From Bacillus_AB infantis_C (lineage in GTDB: Bacteria > Bacillota > Bacilli > Bacillales > Cytobacillaceae), in assembly GCF_050107595.1 (NCBI RefSeq), contig NZ_JBNILH010000001.1:124001-188000 (forward strand): DNA of 64,000 bases. The letters are read 5' to 3'. Both the position numbers and the translations under genes were made by a program. Under the pieces are notes generated by a model. That model searched no databases and had not been told where the DNA came from. It was given only the letters and a program-made list of their open reading frames with translations. Below, in pieces: positions 16,597-25,556 of this stretch (within the stretch, counting starts at the first letter, position 1; each line of letters starts with the position of its first letter).

Positions 16597-18201
16597 ATGC
16601 GAACTTTATGGCATGGAGGACATATATACACCCTTCAGCAAGAAGGACAAAAAACCGAAGCGGTCATGACGGAGAATGGAAAGATCCTGGGGGCAGGGCT
16701 GCTGGAAGAAATGAAAAGAATCTACTCGGTAAAACCCTCTGAAATGAGGGACCTTGAGGGAAGCCTGATGCTGCCCGGATTTGTGGACAGCCATATGCAC
16801 TTGATCGGACATGGGGAAAGGCTGATAAGACTTGACTTGTCCGGCTGCACCTCTAAAACAGAAGTGCTCGATGCTGTGAAGGAATATGCAGGCAGGTTTC
16901 CAAAAGGCAGCTGGATCATCGGCGAGGGCTGGAATGAAAATTTATGGGACAGCCCTGACCCCTTGCTGGCAAAGGAGCTTGATGAAGCGGTTCCTGAACA
17001 TCCAGTCTGCCTGAAGAGGATTTGCCGGCACGCAATCGCCGTCAATTCGAAAGCATTGGAAGCGGGCGGAATCACCCCGGATACCATTTGCCCTCCAGGC
17101 GGGGTCATTGAAAAAGATGAGGCAGGCCTTCCAACTGGACTATTGAAGGATCAGTCCCAGGAGCTTATTTTTTCTATTCTGCCGGGGGCATCGCGTGAGT
17201 ATCTCGAAACGGCGATGCGTGCAGCCATACAGGATGCCTATGCACTGGGCCTGACAGGGGCACATACTGAGGATCTTAATTATTATGGCGGCTTCCAGGG
17301 TACCTATGGGACATTTAAGGAGGTCATTGGCGAAGATAAACTGCCTTTCCGTGCCCACCTGCTCGTCCATCATGAGGTTATCGATGAGATGAAGCTTGAG
17401 GGCGGAAATTATCTTGGCGGGGATGAGTGGATAGAATTCGGTGCAATGAAAATTTTTTCTGACGGGGCTTTGGGAGGCCGGACCGCTTTGCTGAGCCATC
17501 CGTATGCGGATGATCCTTCAACCTCAGGAGTGGCCATTTTTACACAGGATCAGCTTGACGGGCTATTGAAAAAAGCCAGGGAGCTGGATATGCCGGTTGC
17601 CATACATGCCATTGGTGACAAGGCTTTTGAAATGTCGCTGAACAGCATTGAAAAATACCCGCTGAAAGGAAAAGGCAGGGACCGGCTTATCCATGCACAG
17701 ATATTACGGAAAGAACTCCTTCCGCGAGCAAAAAAGCTGCCGCTTATACTGGATATCCAGCCAAGATTCCTGGCTTCTGACTTTCCGTGGGTCATCAGCA
17801 GGATCGGCGAAGAGCATATGGATTACTGTTATGCCTGGAAAACATTGCTTGATGAAGGAATTCCGTGTGCAGGCGGATCTGATGCGCCAATCGAGCAAGC
17901 TGACCCGCTCCTCGGCATCCATTCTGCGGTTACAAGAACCAGCAGCGATGACCCGGGGAGGATCGCCTATATCAAAGAGGAGGCATTATCCATGTACGAA
18001 GCTGTTTCCTTATATACCAAAGGCAGCGCATATGCAATCTGCCATGAAGGTGACAGGGGAATGATCAAGGAAGGATATCTTGCTGACTTCACAATCCTTG
18101 ACCGTAATATATTCGAAGAAGATCCGGAGACACTCCTCCGTACAAGAGTCAATGAGACAGTCATAGGAGGAAAAACCGTTTATAAGCGCGGACAGAATTA
18201 A
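16597..18201 (+). CDS. ytcJ: Amidohydrolase of the YtcJ family
   Basis: Predicted metal-dependent hydrolase with a TIM-barrel fold. 534 aa. The HxH metal motif is in FVDSHMHLIGHG near residues 62-73; AIHAIGDKA carries the barrel histidine and GGSDAPIE the late metal aspartate. AAAGGAGC lies about 9 bases before the ATG at 16597; the frame extends upstream without a site. The family acts on varied amides and formamides, so the substrate is unknown. It may be expressed separately from ytcI, which ends in a terminator. Confidence 0.88.
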   Translation: MRTLWHGGHIYTLQQEGQKTEAVMTENGKILGAGLLEEMKRIYSVKPSEMRDLEGSLMLPGFVDSHMHLIGHGERLIRLDLSGCTSKTEVLDAVKEYAGRFPKGSWIIGEGWNENLWDSPDPLLAKELDEAVPEHPVCLKRICRHAIAVNSKALEAGGITPDTICPPGGVIEKDEAGLPTGLLKDQSQELIFSILPGASREYLETAMRAAIQDAYALGLTGAHTEDLNYYGGFQGTYGTFKEVIGEDKLPFRAHLLVHHEVIDEMKLEGGNYLGGDEWIEFGAMKIFSDGALGGRTALLSHPYADDPSTSGVAIFTQDQLDGLLKKARELDMPVAIHAIGDKAFEMSLNSIEKYPLKGKGRDRLIHAQILRKELLPRAKKLPLILDIQPRFLASDFPWVISRIGEEHMDYCYAWKTLLDEGIPCAGGSDAPIEQADPLLGIHSAVTRTSSDDPGRIAYIKEEALSMYEAVSLYTKGSAYAICHEGDRGMIKEGYLADFTILDRNIFEEDPETLLRTRVNETVIGGKTVYKRGQN

Positions 18202-18229
18202 ACGAGCGAATGCTGCTAAAACGAATAGG

Positions 18230-18259
18230 TTGCCAGTTTTTTTCTTTTGGCTTTATAAT
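18230..18259 (+). promoter_or_regulatory. Sigma-A promoter of rarD
   Basis: TTGCCA (18230-18235), an 18-base spacer and a perfect TATAAT (18254-18259). Confidence 0.75.
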
Positions 18260-18295
18260 TATTTCGATATTAGAAAGAATCGAGGCTAACCAAAA

Positions 18296-19222
18296 ATGAC
18301 AGATACTGAAGTAAAACAAGGGGCCCTGTACGCAGGGCTGTCTTATTTGATATGGGGCATCCTGCCGATCTACTGGAAGCTTCTCAATCATGTGAGTGCT
18401 GATGAAATTCTGGCCAGCCGGGTTTTCTGGTCCTTCATCTTTATGCTGGCTGTACTTGCCCTGACCAGGAAATGGCCGGATTTTATCAAGACATTGAGAG
18501 GAATACGGGATAACAAGAAGCAAATGCTCGCTCTGACAATTGCCTCTCTGCTCGTAAGCTGCAACTGGTTCATATATATTTGGGCAGTCAATTCCGGCCA
18601 GATGATTGAAGCAAGCCTTGGCTATTATATCAACCCGCTGGTCAGTGTCCTTCTGGGTATAGTCGTTTTAAAAGAAAAGCTTTCCTCTGTGCAGACAGTT
18701 TCTTTCCTGCTGGCGGCTGCGGGTGTGCTTATCATGACCTTCTCTTATGGCAGATTTCCATGGATTGCGGTTGCGCTTGCTTTATCTTTCGGCCTTTACG
18801 GTTTGGCAAAAAAACTGATCAAGGTGGAATCTGCCATTGGACTGACGCTTGAGACGATGGTTGTCATGCCATTGGCACTTGGATATCTGATCTATTTATT
18901 TGCAGACGGAAAACAGTCATTCCTGGCCATTTCCACAGGAACGGATCTCCTGCTGATCGGGGCAGGGGCAGCCACCGCGATCCCGCTTCTGTATTTTGCC
19001 AAAGGAGCACAGAAAATTCCGCTTTCCATGCTGGGTTATCTGCAGTATATCGCTCCGACATTAACACTGCTGCTCGGCATTTTTGTATATGGTGAAGAAT
19101 TCACAAAGACCCACCTGGTCGCATTCTTGTTCATTTGGCTGGCTTTGACCGTCTACTCGCTGTCCAGGACTAAGTTATTTGCCAATATGAAATGGAAACA
19201 TGGGAAAGGGCTGGGGATGTAA
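18296..19222 (+). CDS. rarD: RarD-type EamA/DMT-superfamily permease
   Basis: Ten-helix membrane protein of the drug/metabolite transporter superfamily. 308 aa with two EamA halves. The N-terminal signature GALYAGLSYLIWGILPIYWKLL and the later YWAV-like segment CNWFIYIWAVN are typical of RarD. E. coli RarD is linked to chloramphenicol sensitivity; the physiological substrate is not established. GAGG lies about 10 bases before the ATG. Confidence 0.9.
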   Translation: MTDTEVKQGALYAGLSYLIWGILPIYWKLLNHVSADEILASRVFWSFIFMLAVLALTRKWPDFIKTLRGIRDNKKQMLALTIASLLVSCNWFIYIWAVNSGQMIEASLGYYINPLVSVLLGIVVLKEKLSSVQTVSFLLAAAGVLIMTFSYGRFPWIAVALALSFGLYGLAKKLIKVESAIGLTLETMVVMPLALGYLIYLFADGKQSFLAISTGTDLLLIGAGAATAIPLLYFAKGAQKIPLSMLGYLQYIAPTLTLLLGIFVYGEEFTKTHLVAFLFIWLALTVYSLSRTKLFANMKWKHGKGLGM

Positions 19223-19254
19223 AAAGGAAGAGGCGAAGGCCTCTTCCTTTTTCT
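19221..19254 (+). terminator. Terminator after rarD
   Basis: AAAAAGGAAGAGGC and GCCTCTTCCTTTTT are 14-bp perfect arms with a 4-base loop. Confidence 0.92.
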
Positions 19255-19359
19255 AATTGTGCGTCCCTTGGCCAGGGCTGCAGGTTAGGTGCGAGGAGGG
19301 CGGACAAAGGGCCTTTTTGGCTGTGGGACGAATTATATTTAGATGTTATGGTCTGGATA

Positions 19360-19880
19360 AAAAAGGAAGTTATGTATCCTAGCAGGCTCCTGGGATACAT
19401 GAGTGTGGAGAAAAAAGAGAAGTCATGTATCCCAACAGGCTCCTGGGGTACATGAGTGTGGGGAAAAAAAGGAAGTCATGTATCGCAACCGGCTCCTGGG
19501 ATACATGAGTGTGGAGAAAAAAGAGAAGTCATGTATCCTAGCAGGCTCCTGGGATACATGAGTGTGGAGAAAAAAGAGAAGTCATGTATCCTAGCAGGCT
19601 CCTGGGATACATGAGTGTGGAGAAAAAAAGGAAGTCATGTATTCCAACAGGCTCCTGGGATACATGAGTGTGGAGAAAAAAAGGAAGTCATGTATTCCAT
19701 CAGGCACCTGGGATACATGAGTGTGGAGAAAAAAGAGAAGTCATGTATCCCAACAGGCTCCTGGGGTACATGAGTGTGGGGAAAAAAGGTAAGCCATGTA
19801 TCGCAACCGGCTCCTGGGATACATGAGTGTGGAGAAAAAAGAGAAGTCATGTATCCCATCCTGTATCGGGATACATGACT
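19360..19880. repeat. Array of ten 53-bp tandem hairpin repeats
   Basis: Fills the space between convergent rarD and nadK2. Each unit holds a hairpin with arms CATGTATCCC and GGGATACATG around an 11-base loop (typically AACAGGCTCCT), separated by a purine-rich spacer (AGTGTGGAGAAAAAAGAGAA). The right arms start at 19393 and recur exactly every 53 bases nine times, the last after 52. The final hairpin has 13-bp arms (19845-19857 and 19868-19880) and a different loop. Because 53 is not a multiple of three, the open frames through the array cannot be a real repeat protein. The spacers are conserved, so it is not CRISPR. Confidence 0.95.
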
Positions 19881-19902
19881 TGTTCAGACAATCCCGCCTT
19901 TT

Positions 19903-20700
19903 TTATAGAAAACTCCTCTTCACCTTTTCCCAGAAGGAGTTGTCCTTAAGTTTGACGGTCTTGATTTGTTTGCCGCTCAGTTTGGCTTCAATTTTTTCGA
20001 CATGCTGGATGCTTAGTGCTTCGTTGTCCATTCCCATTGTCGGGTGGTCATTGCCGTCCTGGATGACTCTGAGGGTCAGGCTGCGGCCGCTGCTCAGGAT
20101 GAATGAAGAACCCAGTGTCCTGTAGCGGTTATTGTTCAGGGATGCCAGTTCGCTGACCTGGAGGCAGGGGAGCATAGGGTCAACGATGGCGCCATTGACC
20201 GATTTATTATAGGCTGTACTGCCTGTCGGGGTTGCGACAATCATGCCGTCGCCCCTGAAGGTTTCGAAATGGAGATTATCGATAAATACATCCATTACAA
20301 ATGTTTTGATGATCGCAGACCGTATGCTGAATTCATTCAGGCAATAGAAGGAGGATTCATCATCCACCTTAATCTCCATGGTCGGATATCTCCTGACTTC
20401 GATCTGTTCATTGGCCATCGCTTCAATCATTTTGGATGTGTCATCCAGATGGAAATCGCAGTACATGCTCAATGTGCCGGTTGTAGAGATGCCTGCGTAC
20501 AGGCAGTCCTCGCGGAAACCGGTCTTGCGGACGGCCTGAAGAAAGGTCCCGTCACCGCCAATGCTCACAATGATATTAGCCTGTTTAAAGTCATTGACTA
20601 GGGTAAATCCGTATTTTTCGGCCAGCTCATAAAGATGGCCTGCTTTTTCCATCATTTCAGAATCTTTCTTATGGTAAAAATATAAGTTTCGGCGCGTCAC
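19903..20700 (-). CDS. nadK2: NAD kinase 2
   Basis: Phosphorylates NAD to NADP. About 265 aa. The catalytic GGDG motif is in IVSIGGDGTFLQAVRK, and TPTGSTAYNKSVNG is the conserved substrate loop. The start is taken as GTG 20700 (MTRRNLYFYHKKD), because GGGAGGA lies 7 bases before it; ATG 20706 sits directly against that site and ATG 20715 overlaps it. It corresponds to the second NAD kinase of Bacillus (ytdI/ppnKB), whose locus next to sppA is conserved. Confidence 0.94.
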   Translation of the reverse strand: MTRRNLYFYHKKDSEMMEKAGHLYELAEKYGFTLVNDFKQANIIVSIGGDGTFLQAVRKTGFREDCLYAGISTTGTLSMYCDFHLDDTSKMIEAMANEQIEVRRYPTMEIKVDDESSFYCLNEFSIRSAIIKTFVMDVFIDNLHFETFRGDGMIVATPTGSTAYNKSVNGAIVDPMLPCLQVSELASLNNNRYRTLGSSFILSSGRSLTLRVIQDGNDHPTMGMDNEALSIQHVEKIEAKLSGKQIKTVKLKDNSFWEKVKRSFL

Positions 20701-20849
20701 TTTCATTCCTCCCATTCAAAATGATAATATTTGCGTATGATTGGTATTTTGCGGCAATAACGTTTATTGTCATCAGTGTACATGTTTTTGAAACATTTTA
20801 AAAGTTATTGCGTATTAACACATGGAAAAGGAAAAAAGGAGGAGAAGTT

Positions 20850-21857
20850 ATGAATGGAAAAAGATGGGCGGCTCTAGGGATAGCTGCTGCACTGCTGTTT
20901 TTCTCCATAATTACTAGTGTGCTGTCGACTTTCGCATTTAGGAATGCCGAAAGCACATTTGCGGATCTGTTTCCGGTTGATGAAGCATTTGCCGAAGAAA
21001 TTATTGAACAGGGCAGCAGTACAAAGAAAATTGCCGTCCTGAATGTAGATGGGACCATCCAGGATGCCGGAGATGCCAGCTCACTGTTTGCCAGTCCCGG
21101 CTATAACCACAAAACTTTCATGAAAAAGCTGGACCATGTTAAAGAGGATGATAGCGTGAAAGCGGTCATTCTCCGCGTAAATTCCCCAGGGGGCGGTGTA
21201 GTGGAAAGCTCGGAGATCCATGATAAGATCGTGGAAATCCAGAAGGAAGCGAAAAAGCCTGTGTACATATCAATGGGATCAATGGCTGCTTCCGGCGGCT
21301 ATTATATTTCTGCTCCGGCCGAGAAAATTTATGCCAGTCCGGAGACGCTTACAGGTTCCCTCGGTGTCATCATGCAGGGCTATAATTATGCAGGCCTTGC
21401 AGAAAAGTATGGCGTGGAATTCGTAACGATCAAAAGCGGGCCTTATAAAGATATCATGAGCCCTACAAGGGACATGACCGAAGAAGAACGGGAGATCCTC
21501 CAGTCTATGATCGACAATTCTTATGAAGGCTTTGTTAAAGTCATTTCAGAAGGAAGGGGCATCCCGGCAGAACAGGTACGGAAAATCGCTGACGGACGGA
21601 TTTATGACGGCCGCCAGGCAAAAGAGCTGAATCTGATTGATGGTTTCGGCTTCTTTGAAGATGTTGTCGATGAACTGAAGAAAGACCATAAGCTTAAGGG
21701 TGCACAGGTTGTCAGCTATTCGGAAAATATGGGCTTTGGCTCCCTGTTCAGCATGGGTGCAAGGAAAGTAATGGGCGATGATATTGAAATGGCCGGCATG
21801 ATGAAGCTATTGTCACAGCCGAATGCCCCGCGCCTGATGTACATGTATTCAGAATGA
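20850..21857 (+). CDS. sppA: Signal peptide peptidase SppA
   Basis: Membrane-bound serine protease that digests cleaved signal peptides. 335 aa with one N-terminal transmembrane helix (WAALGIAAALLFFSIITSVL). The Ser/Lys dyad is S148 (SMAASGGYY) and K200 (SGPYKDIMSP), 52 residues apart as in the B. subtilis enzyme. GGAGGAG precedes the ATG at 20850. yteJ follows 13 bases later, forming an operon. Confidence 0.95.
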   Translation: MNGKRWAALGIAAALLFFSIITSVLSTFAFRNAESTFADLFPVDEAFAEEIIEQGSSTKKIAVLNVDGTIQDAGDASSLFASPGYNHKTFMKKLDHVKEDDSVKAVILRVNSPGGGVVESSEIHDKIVEIQKEAKKPVYISMGSMAASGGYYISAPAEKIYASPETLTGSLGVIMQGYNYAGLAEKYGVEFVTIKSGPYKDIMSPTRDMTEEEREILQSMIDNSYEGFVKVISEGRGIPAEQVRKIADGRIYDGRQAKELNLIDGFGFFEDVVDELKKDHKLKGAQVVSYSENMGFGSLFSMGARKVMGDDIEMAGMMKLLSQPNAPRLMYMYSE

Positions 21858-21870
21858 GGAGGGATGGCAA

Positions 21871-22374
21871 ATGACCACAATAGACAGCCATTTGGAAAAA
21901 GATTCTCCTGCTGACAATCATTCACCAGCCAGCCAGCCCTATGAAGATCATTTGGCAGCACCCCGTTTTGCCGGTTTCTGGATGAGGTTCTGGGCCTATC
22001 TGGCCGATCTCATTGTCATTGGCAGCATTAATCGCATCATTGTGCATCCAATTTTTCGGGCGGCGGATCTTCCCCTTGCTGATTCGGGGATTTTCACTCC
22101 GGCAAATATCGTTACAAGCATCATCTTTTACGCCTATTTTGTCCTGATGACAAAGTATTTCAGGCAGACGCTCGGGAAAATGATATTTGGGCTGAAAGTA
22201 ATCAGTCTTAAAGATGAAGAAATGTCCTGGAGCACCATATTGTTCAGGGAGTGGGTCGGGCGCTTCATTTCCGCCACTATCTATATTGGCTATATCATTG
22301 TCGCTTTTCTGCCGAAAAAACAGGGGCTTCATGACCTGTTTGCCGATACAAGCGTCATTCACGAAAGAAAATAA
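21871..22374 (+). CDS. yteJ: RDD-family membrane protein YteJ
   Basis: Polytopic RDD-domain protein. 167 aa: a hydrophilic N-terminus of about 35 residues, then three transmembrane segments (AYLADLIVIGSINRI, NIVTSIIFYAYFVLM, TIYIGYIIVAFL), with the conserved arginine and aspartates around the first. Co-transcribed with sppA; in B. subtilis the two act together in resistance to antimicrobial peptides, with YteJ modulating SppA. Confidence 0.92.
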   Translation: MTTIDSHLEKDSPADNHSPASQPYEDHLAAPRFAGFWMRFWAYLADLIVIGSINRIIVHPIFRAADLPLADSGIFTPANIVTSIIFYAYFVLMTKYFRQTLGKMIFGLKVISLKDEEMSWSTILFREWVGRFISATIYIGYIIVAFLPKKQGLHDLFADTSVIHERK

Positions 22375-22392
22375 CGGATAATTGAAAGAATC

Positions 22393-22429
22393 AACCTGCC
22401 GGCCTGCTGCCGGCAGGTTTATTTTTTTT
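22393..22429 (+). terminator. Terminator after sppA-yteJ
   Basis: AACCTGCCGGC and GCCGGCAGGTT are 11-bp perfect arms with a 5-base loop and a long T tract. Confidence 0.93.
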
Positions 22430-22521
22430 CCCAAAAGGAAAGCCTAGATTTAGCGTCTGGATATCTTTAGCAGAATCATAATGCGAAAAAATACACCAGC
22501 CCGTTAATAGGGGGTGATCGG

Positions 22522-23223
22522 ATGTGGTGGGTGATCCTGGGGGCAGCTGCAGCAGTCATTCTGCTTTTGCTCATTATTCTTCTTTTCTCAAAGCTTACAG
22601 TTTTCTTTAACTTCTATCATGGCCAGGATAATGACCATATATCAATAAAGTTCAGGGCCTGGTTCGGCCTTATCCGCTATAACATACAGGTTCCGCTGAT
22701 AAAAATTGATGATAACTCCCCTTCCATTGTTGTTGAAGAGAAATTAGAAGCCGGCCAGAAGGAGGAGAAAAAGCAGGAAGACCGGAAAAAATTCACGCCG
22801 GAGGACTTCCTGGACAGTCTCAAGGATGCCGAGGAGCTGATACGGCATGTATTTGGCCTGCACATTATTATCCGGAGATTTCTGAAAAAGGTGGCAATCA
22901 GGGATATCGAATGGCATACATTGGCCGGAATTGGGGATGCGGCGCATACTGCTGTCCTTGCCGGGGTAATCTGGTCTGCAAAAGGAAGTCTGATCGGCTT
23001 CCTCAGCCACTATATGAGGATGAGGGACATGCCCGTTTTGTCGGTGACCCCCCATTTCCAGGCAGCTGTTTCCCAAACCCGTTTTTCATGTATGTTTCAA
23101 TTCCGCATCGGGCAAGCTATGTTGGCAGGAATTAAACTGATTAAATATTGGAAAGGCGGAATGCCGGACTTTAGGACAAAGCCGTTATCCGTGCTATCTG
23201 ATAATAAAACAAAATCCGTTTAG
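22522..23223 (+). CDS. ytfI: DUF2953 membrane protein YtfI
   Basis: 233 aa: one N-terminal transmembrane helix (VILGAAAAVILLLLIILLFS), then a basic soluble domain. Function unknown; in B. subtilis the gene pairs with the sporulation gene ytfJ (gerW), as here, with a gap of 18 bases. AGGGGGTGAT precedes the ATG. The upstream 90 bases probably hold a forespore-type promoter, but I could not fit a convincing sigma-F or sigma-G match. Confidence 0.9.
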   Translation: MWWVILGAAAAVILLLLIILLFSKLTVFFNFYHGQDNDHISIKFRAWFGLIRYNIQVPLIKIDDNSPSIVVEEKLEAGQKEEKKQEDRKKFTPEDFLDSLKDAEELIRHVFGLHIIIRRFLKKVAIRDIEWHTLAGIGDAAHTAVLAGVIWSAKGSLIGFLSHYMRMRDMPVLSVTPHFQAAVSQTRFSCMFQFRIGQAMLAGIKLIKYWKGGMPDFRTKPLSVLSDNKTKSV

Positions 23224-23241
23224 ATGAGGAGGAAGTTTACT

Positions 23242-23730
23242 ATGTCTGATCATCCGATACAAGGCTTGATGACGACCGCAATGGAAAATCTGAAAGAAAT
23301 GATTGATGTGAATACAATCATCGGGGACCCGGTTGAAACTCCTGATGGAAGTGTGATCCTTACCGTATCAAAGGTTGGATTTGGATTTGCAGCAGGCGGC
23401 AGTGAGTTTATGCTTGAAGGATCAGGCCGCGAGGGAGAAGGCAAGCCGAAGCATCCGTTTGGCGGAGGAAGCGGCGGCGGGGTTTCCATTACGCCGATTG
23501 CTTTTTTAATCGTGAGTTCCCACGGAGTTAAAATGGTCCACCTGGACGAAAGCACACATCTTTATGAAAAAATCCTTGATTTGGCCCCTCAGGCTGTTGA
23601 TAAGATCCAGCAGATGATGTCAAAAAATAACGGATCAGGAAGCAGCGGCCAGGATGGAAAGAGCGAAGGCCAAAGCAGCCAGAACCGCTCGAACGAATAC
23701 AATGGACCAAAGCATGACCTGGACTTCTAA
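23242..23730 (+). CDS. gerW: Spore germination protein GerW (YtfJ family)
   Basis: Forespore protein needed in B. subtilis for normal germination and function of cortex-lytic enzyme SleB. 162 aa. The conserved block HPIQGLMTTAMENLKEMIDV is followed by VNTIIGDPVETPDGSVILTVSKVGFGFAAGGSEF, a glycine-rich GGGSGGGVSITPIAFLIV and a low-complexity serine/glycine/asparagine tail. GAGGAGG lies 9 bases before the ATG at 23242. Confidence 0.94.
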   Translation: MSDHPIQGLMTTAMENLKEMIDVNTIIGDPVETPDGSVILTVSKVGFGFAAGGSEFMLEGSGREGEGKPKHPFGGGSGGGVSITPIAFLIVSSHGVKMVHLDESTHLYEKILDLAPQAVDKIQQMMSKNNGSGSSGQDGKSEGQSSQNRSNEYNGPKHDLDF

Positions 23731-23804
23731 AATGGTTGTTTGAAGAGGCTGGCCTTCGTCCCCGGAGACAGCCTTTTCTATTGCAAAAATGGAATGGCTT
23801 TTCA

Positions 23805-23833
23805 TTGCAAAAAGATTTTCCAGGAAGTATGAT
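23805..23833 (+). promoter_or_regulatory. Sigma-A promoter of tpx
   Basis: TTGCAA (23805-23810), a 17-base spacer and TATGAT (23828-23833). Confidence 0.7.
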
Positions 23834-23872
23834 TGCACTGTACATATATGAAAAATAAGGAGGAAGAAACCA

Positions 23873-24373
23873 ATGGCATCAATTACTTTTAAAGGAAATC
23901 CGGTTACTTTGCTGGGGAATGAAGTGAAAGCAGGAGACCAGGCTCCGGAATTTAAAGTGCTTGCCAATGACTTATCTGAGGTGACGCTTGCGGATTCCAA
24001 GGGCCAGGTAAGACTGATCAGTGTTGTTCCCTCTATTGACACAGGCGTTTGCGACGCCCAGACGCGCAGATTCAATGAAGAAGCATCAAAGCTTGATAAT
24101 GTAAAAGTTCTTACAGTCAGCGTAGACCTTCCTTTCGCACAGAAGCGCTGGTGCGCGGCTGCCGGCATTGAAAATGTCCAGACAGTTTCAGACCACCGCG
24201 ATCTTTCGTTCGGTGAAGCGTACGGGGTAGCGATCAAGGAGCTCCGCCTTCTTGCACGCGCAGTATTTGTTGTTGATTCCAACGACAAAGTGGTTTATGC
24301 CCAATATGTGAGCGAGGCAACTGACCATCCTGACTATGAAGCCGCAGTGGAAGCTGCAAGGCAAGCTGAATAA
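23873..24373 (+). CDS. tpx: Thiol peroxidase Tpx (atypical 2-Cys peroxiredoxin)
   Basis: Reduces peroxides using thioredoxin. 166 aa. Peroxidatic C60 lies in SIDTGVCDAQTRRFNEEA and resolving C94 in QKRWCAAAG, the Tpx-type spacing. AAGGAGGAAG precedes the ATG. It is an independent unit with its own promoter and terminator. Confidence 0.97.
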   Translation: MASITFKGNPVTLLGNEVKAGDQAPEFKVLANDLSEVTLADSKGQVRLISVVPSIDTGVCDAQTRRFNEEASKLDNVKVLTVSVDLPFAQKRWCAAAGIENVQTVSDHRDLSFGEAYGVAIKELRLLARAVFVVDSNDKVVYAQYVSEATDHPDYEAAVEAARQAE

Positions 24374-24383
24374 TTCTTCTAGG

Positions 24384-24406
24384 AACCCCGGGCAATCGGG
24401 GTTTTT
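24384..24406 (+). terminator. Terminator after tpx
   Basis: AACCCCG and CGGGGTT arms with a 6-base loop, followed by T residues. Confidence 0.8.
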
Positions 24407-24465
24407 GTATGCCTTTAAGAATGCACAGGCTGCGTTACCGGATCCCCTGACTGCAGGCGGCGGGC

Positions 24466-24494
24466 TTGTGATCCTGCCGGAACCCCGTTACAAT
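24466..24494 (+). promoter_or_regulatory. Sigma-A promoter of ytxK
   Basis: TTGTGA (24466-24471), a 17-base spacer and TACAAT (24489-24494). Confidence 0.7.
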
Positions 24495-24528
24495 AAGACA
24501 ATAATATTTTAGCAGGAGGAATGAATTA

Positions 24529-25515
24529 GTGAGTATCACTCCCGTAGAAGAACTGTTCTCAGTCTTTAACGAAACAGCTATGATCTTGCAGGAAGAACTG
24601 CAATGTACATATTTAGAGGCGCTTGCAGAAACAGGCGATAATATTTTTCAAGAGTCCATTCTCCAGGACGGGCTCAGTGAGCTGAACGTGAAAAGGCTGA
24701 AAAAAAGCTATGAGACGCTGAATCTTGACCTTTATACAAGCGAGAATATCAGAAAGTCGTTTCAGCTGGCGATTTTAAAGGGCATGAAGGAAAATGTGCA
24801 GCCAAACCATCAAATGACACCGGATGCTGTCGGAATGCTGACGGGTTACCTTGTGAATAAATTTGTCGGGGCAAAATCTTTCCGCCTTCTGGATCCGGCG
24901 GTAGGGACAGGCAATCTCCTTACTACTGTCATCAATCAGCAGGAAGGAAAGAGCATTGAAGCTGTCGGGTCAGACGTGGACGACCTTCTCATCAAGCTTG
25001 CCTACATCAATGCCAATCTTCAGAAGCACCCGATCCAATTCTATAACCAGGACAGCCTTGAGCCGCTGTTCATTGAAAGCGTGGATGCAGTCATCAGCGA
25101 CCTTCCAGTTGGGTATTATCCCAACGACATAAGGGCGCAGGAGTATGAACTGAAGGCAGACGAGGGCCATTCTTATGCCCATCATCTTTTCCTGGAACAG
25201 AGCATGCGCCATGTAAAGGAAGGCGGCTATCTATTCCTTATTGTGCCTAATGGCCTGTTTGAAAGTGAACAGGCGGACAAGCTGAAGGAGTATATAGGCA
25301 AGACAAGCATCATCCAGGGCCTGCTTCAGCTGCCAGAAACATTGTTTAAAAATAAAAATGCCGCAAAAAGCGTTTTTATCCTACAGAAAAAAGGTGAAGG
25401 GGTCACAGCTCCGAAGCAAGCCTTGCTTGTGAACATGCCGAGCCTATCAAAAACTGAACAGGTCGAGAGGATCCTTAAGCAGGTGGACGCCTGGTTCAGG
25501 GAAAACAAGTTATAA
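24529..25515 (+). CDS. ytxK: Class I SAM-dependent methyltransferase YtxK
   Basis: 328 aa with an all-helical N-terminal region (about 1-95) and an N6-adenine methylase-like Rossmann domain. The SAM motif is LLDPAVGTGNLL near 119-130. The catalytic motif IV reads DLPVGYY near 190 instead of the canonical NPPY, typical of this family and leaving its methylation target uncertain. GTG start with CAGGAGGA 8 bases upstream. It sits before ackA as in B. subtilis, but a terminator and a separate ackA promoter follow. Confidence 0.92.
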   Translation: MSITPVEELFSVFNETAMILQEELQCTYLEALAETGDNIFQESILQDGLSELNVKRLKKSYETLNLDLYTSENIRKSFQLAILKGMKENVQPNHQMTPDAVGMLTGYLVNKFVGAKSFRLLDPAVGTGNLLTTVINQQEGKSIEAVGSDVDDLLIKLAYINANLQKHPIQFYNQDSLEPLFIESVDAVISDLPVGYYPNDIRAQEYELKADEGHSYAHHLFLEQSMRHVKEGGYLFLIVPNGLFESEQADKLKEYIGKTSIIQGLLQLPETLFKNKNAAKSVFILQKKGEGVTAPKQALLVNMPSLSKTEQVERILKQVDAWFRENKL

Positions 25516-25519
25516 AGAC

Positions 25520-25556
25520 AAAAGCATGATTCCAAAGTGGATCATGCTTTTACTTT
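25520..25556 (+). terminator. Terminator after ytxK
   Basis: AAAAGCATGAT and ATCATGCTTTT are 11-bp perfect arms with a 10-base loop. Confidence 0.88.

Noticed and set aside
19635..19859. Open frame across the tandem array that reads like a repeat protein
   Set aside because: The 53-base period shifts the frame in every unit, there is no ribosome binding site, and the conserved feature is the hairpin, not the peptide.
19360..19880. Possible CRISPR array
   Set aside because: Both the hairpin and the sequence between hairpins are conserved; there are no unique spacers and no cas genes nearby.
22435..22515. Sigma-F or sigma-G promoter for ytfI-gerW
   Set aside because: CATAATG resembles a -10 but no -35 occurs at the needed 16-18 base distance.
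24529..25515. Restriction-modification methyltransferase
   Set aside because: Motif IV is DLPVGYY rather than NPPY, there is no nuclease or specificity gene, and the locus matches housekeeping ytxK.
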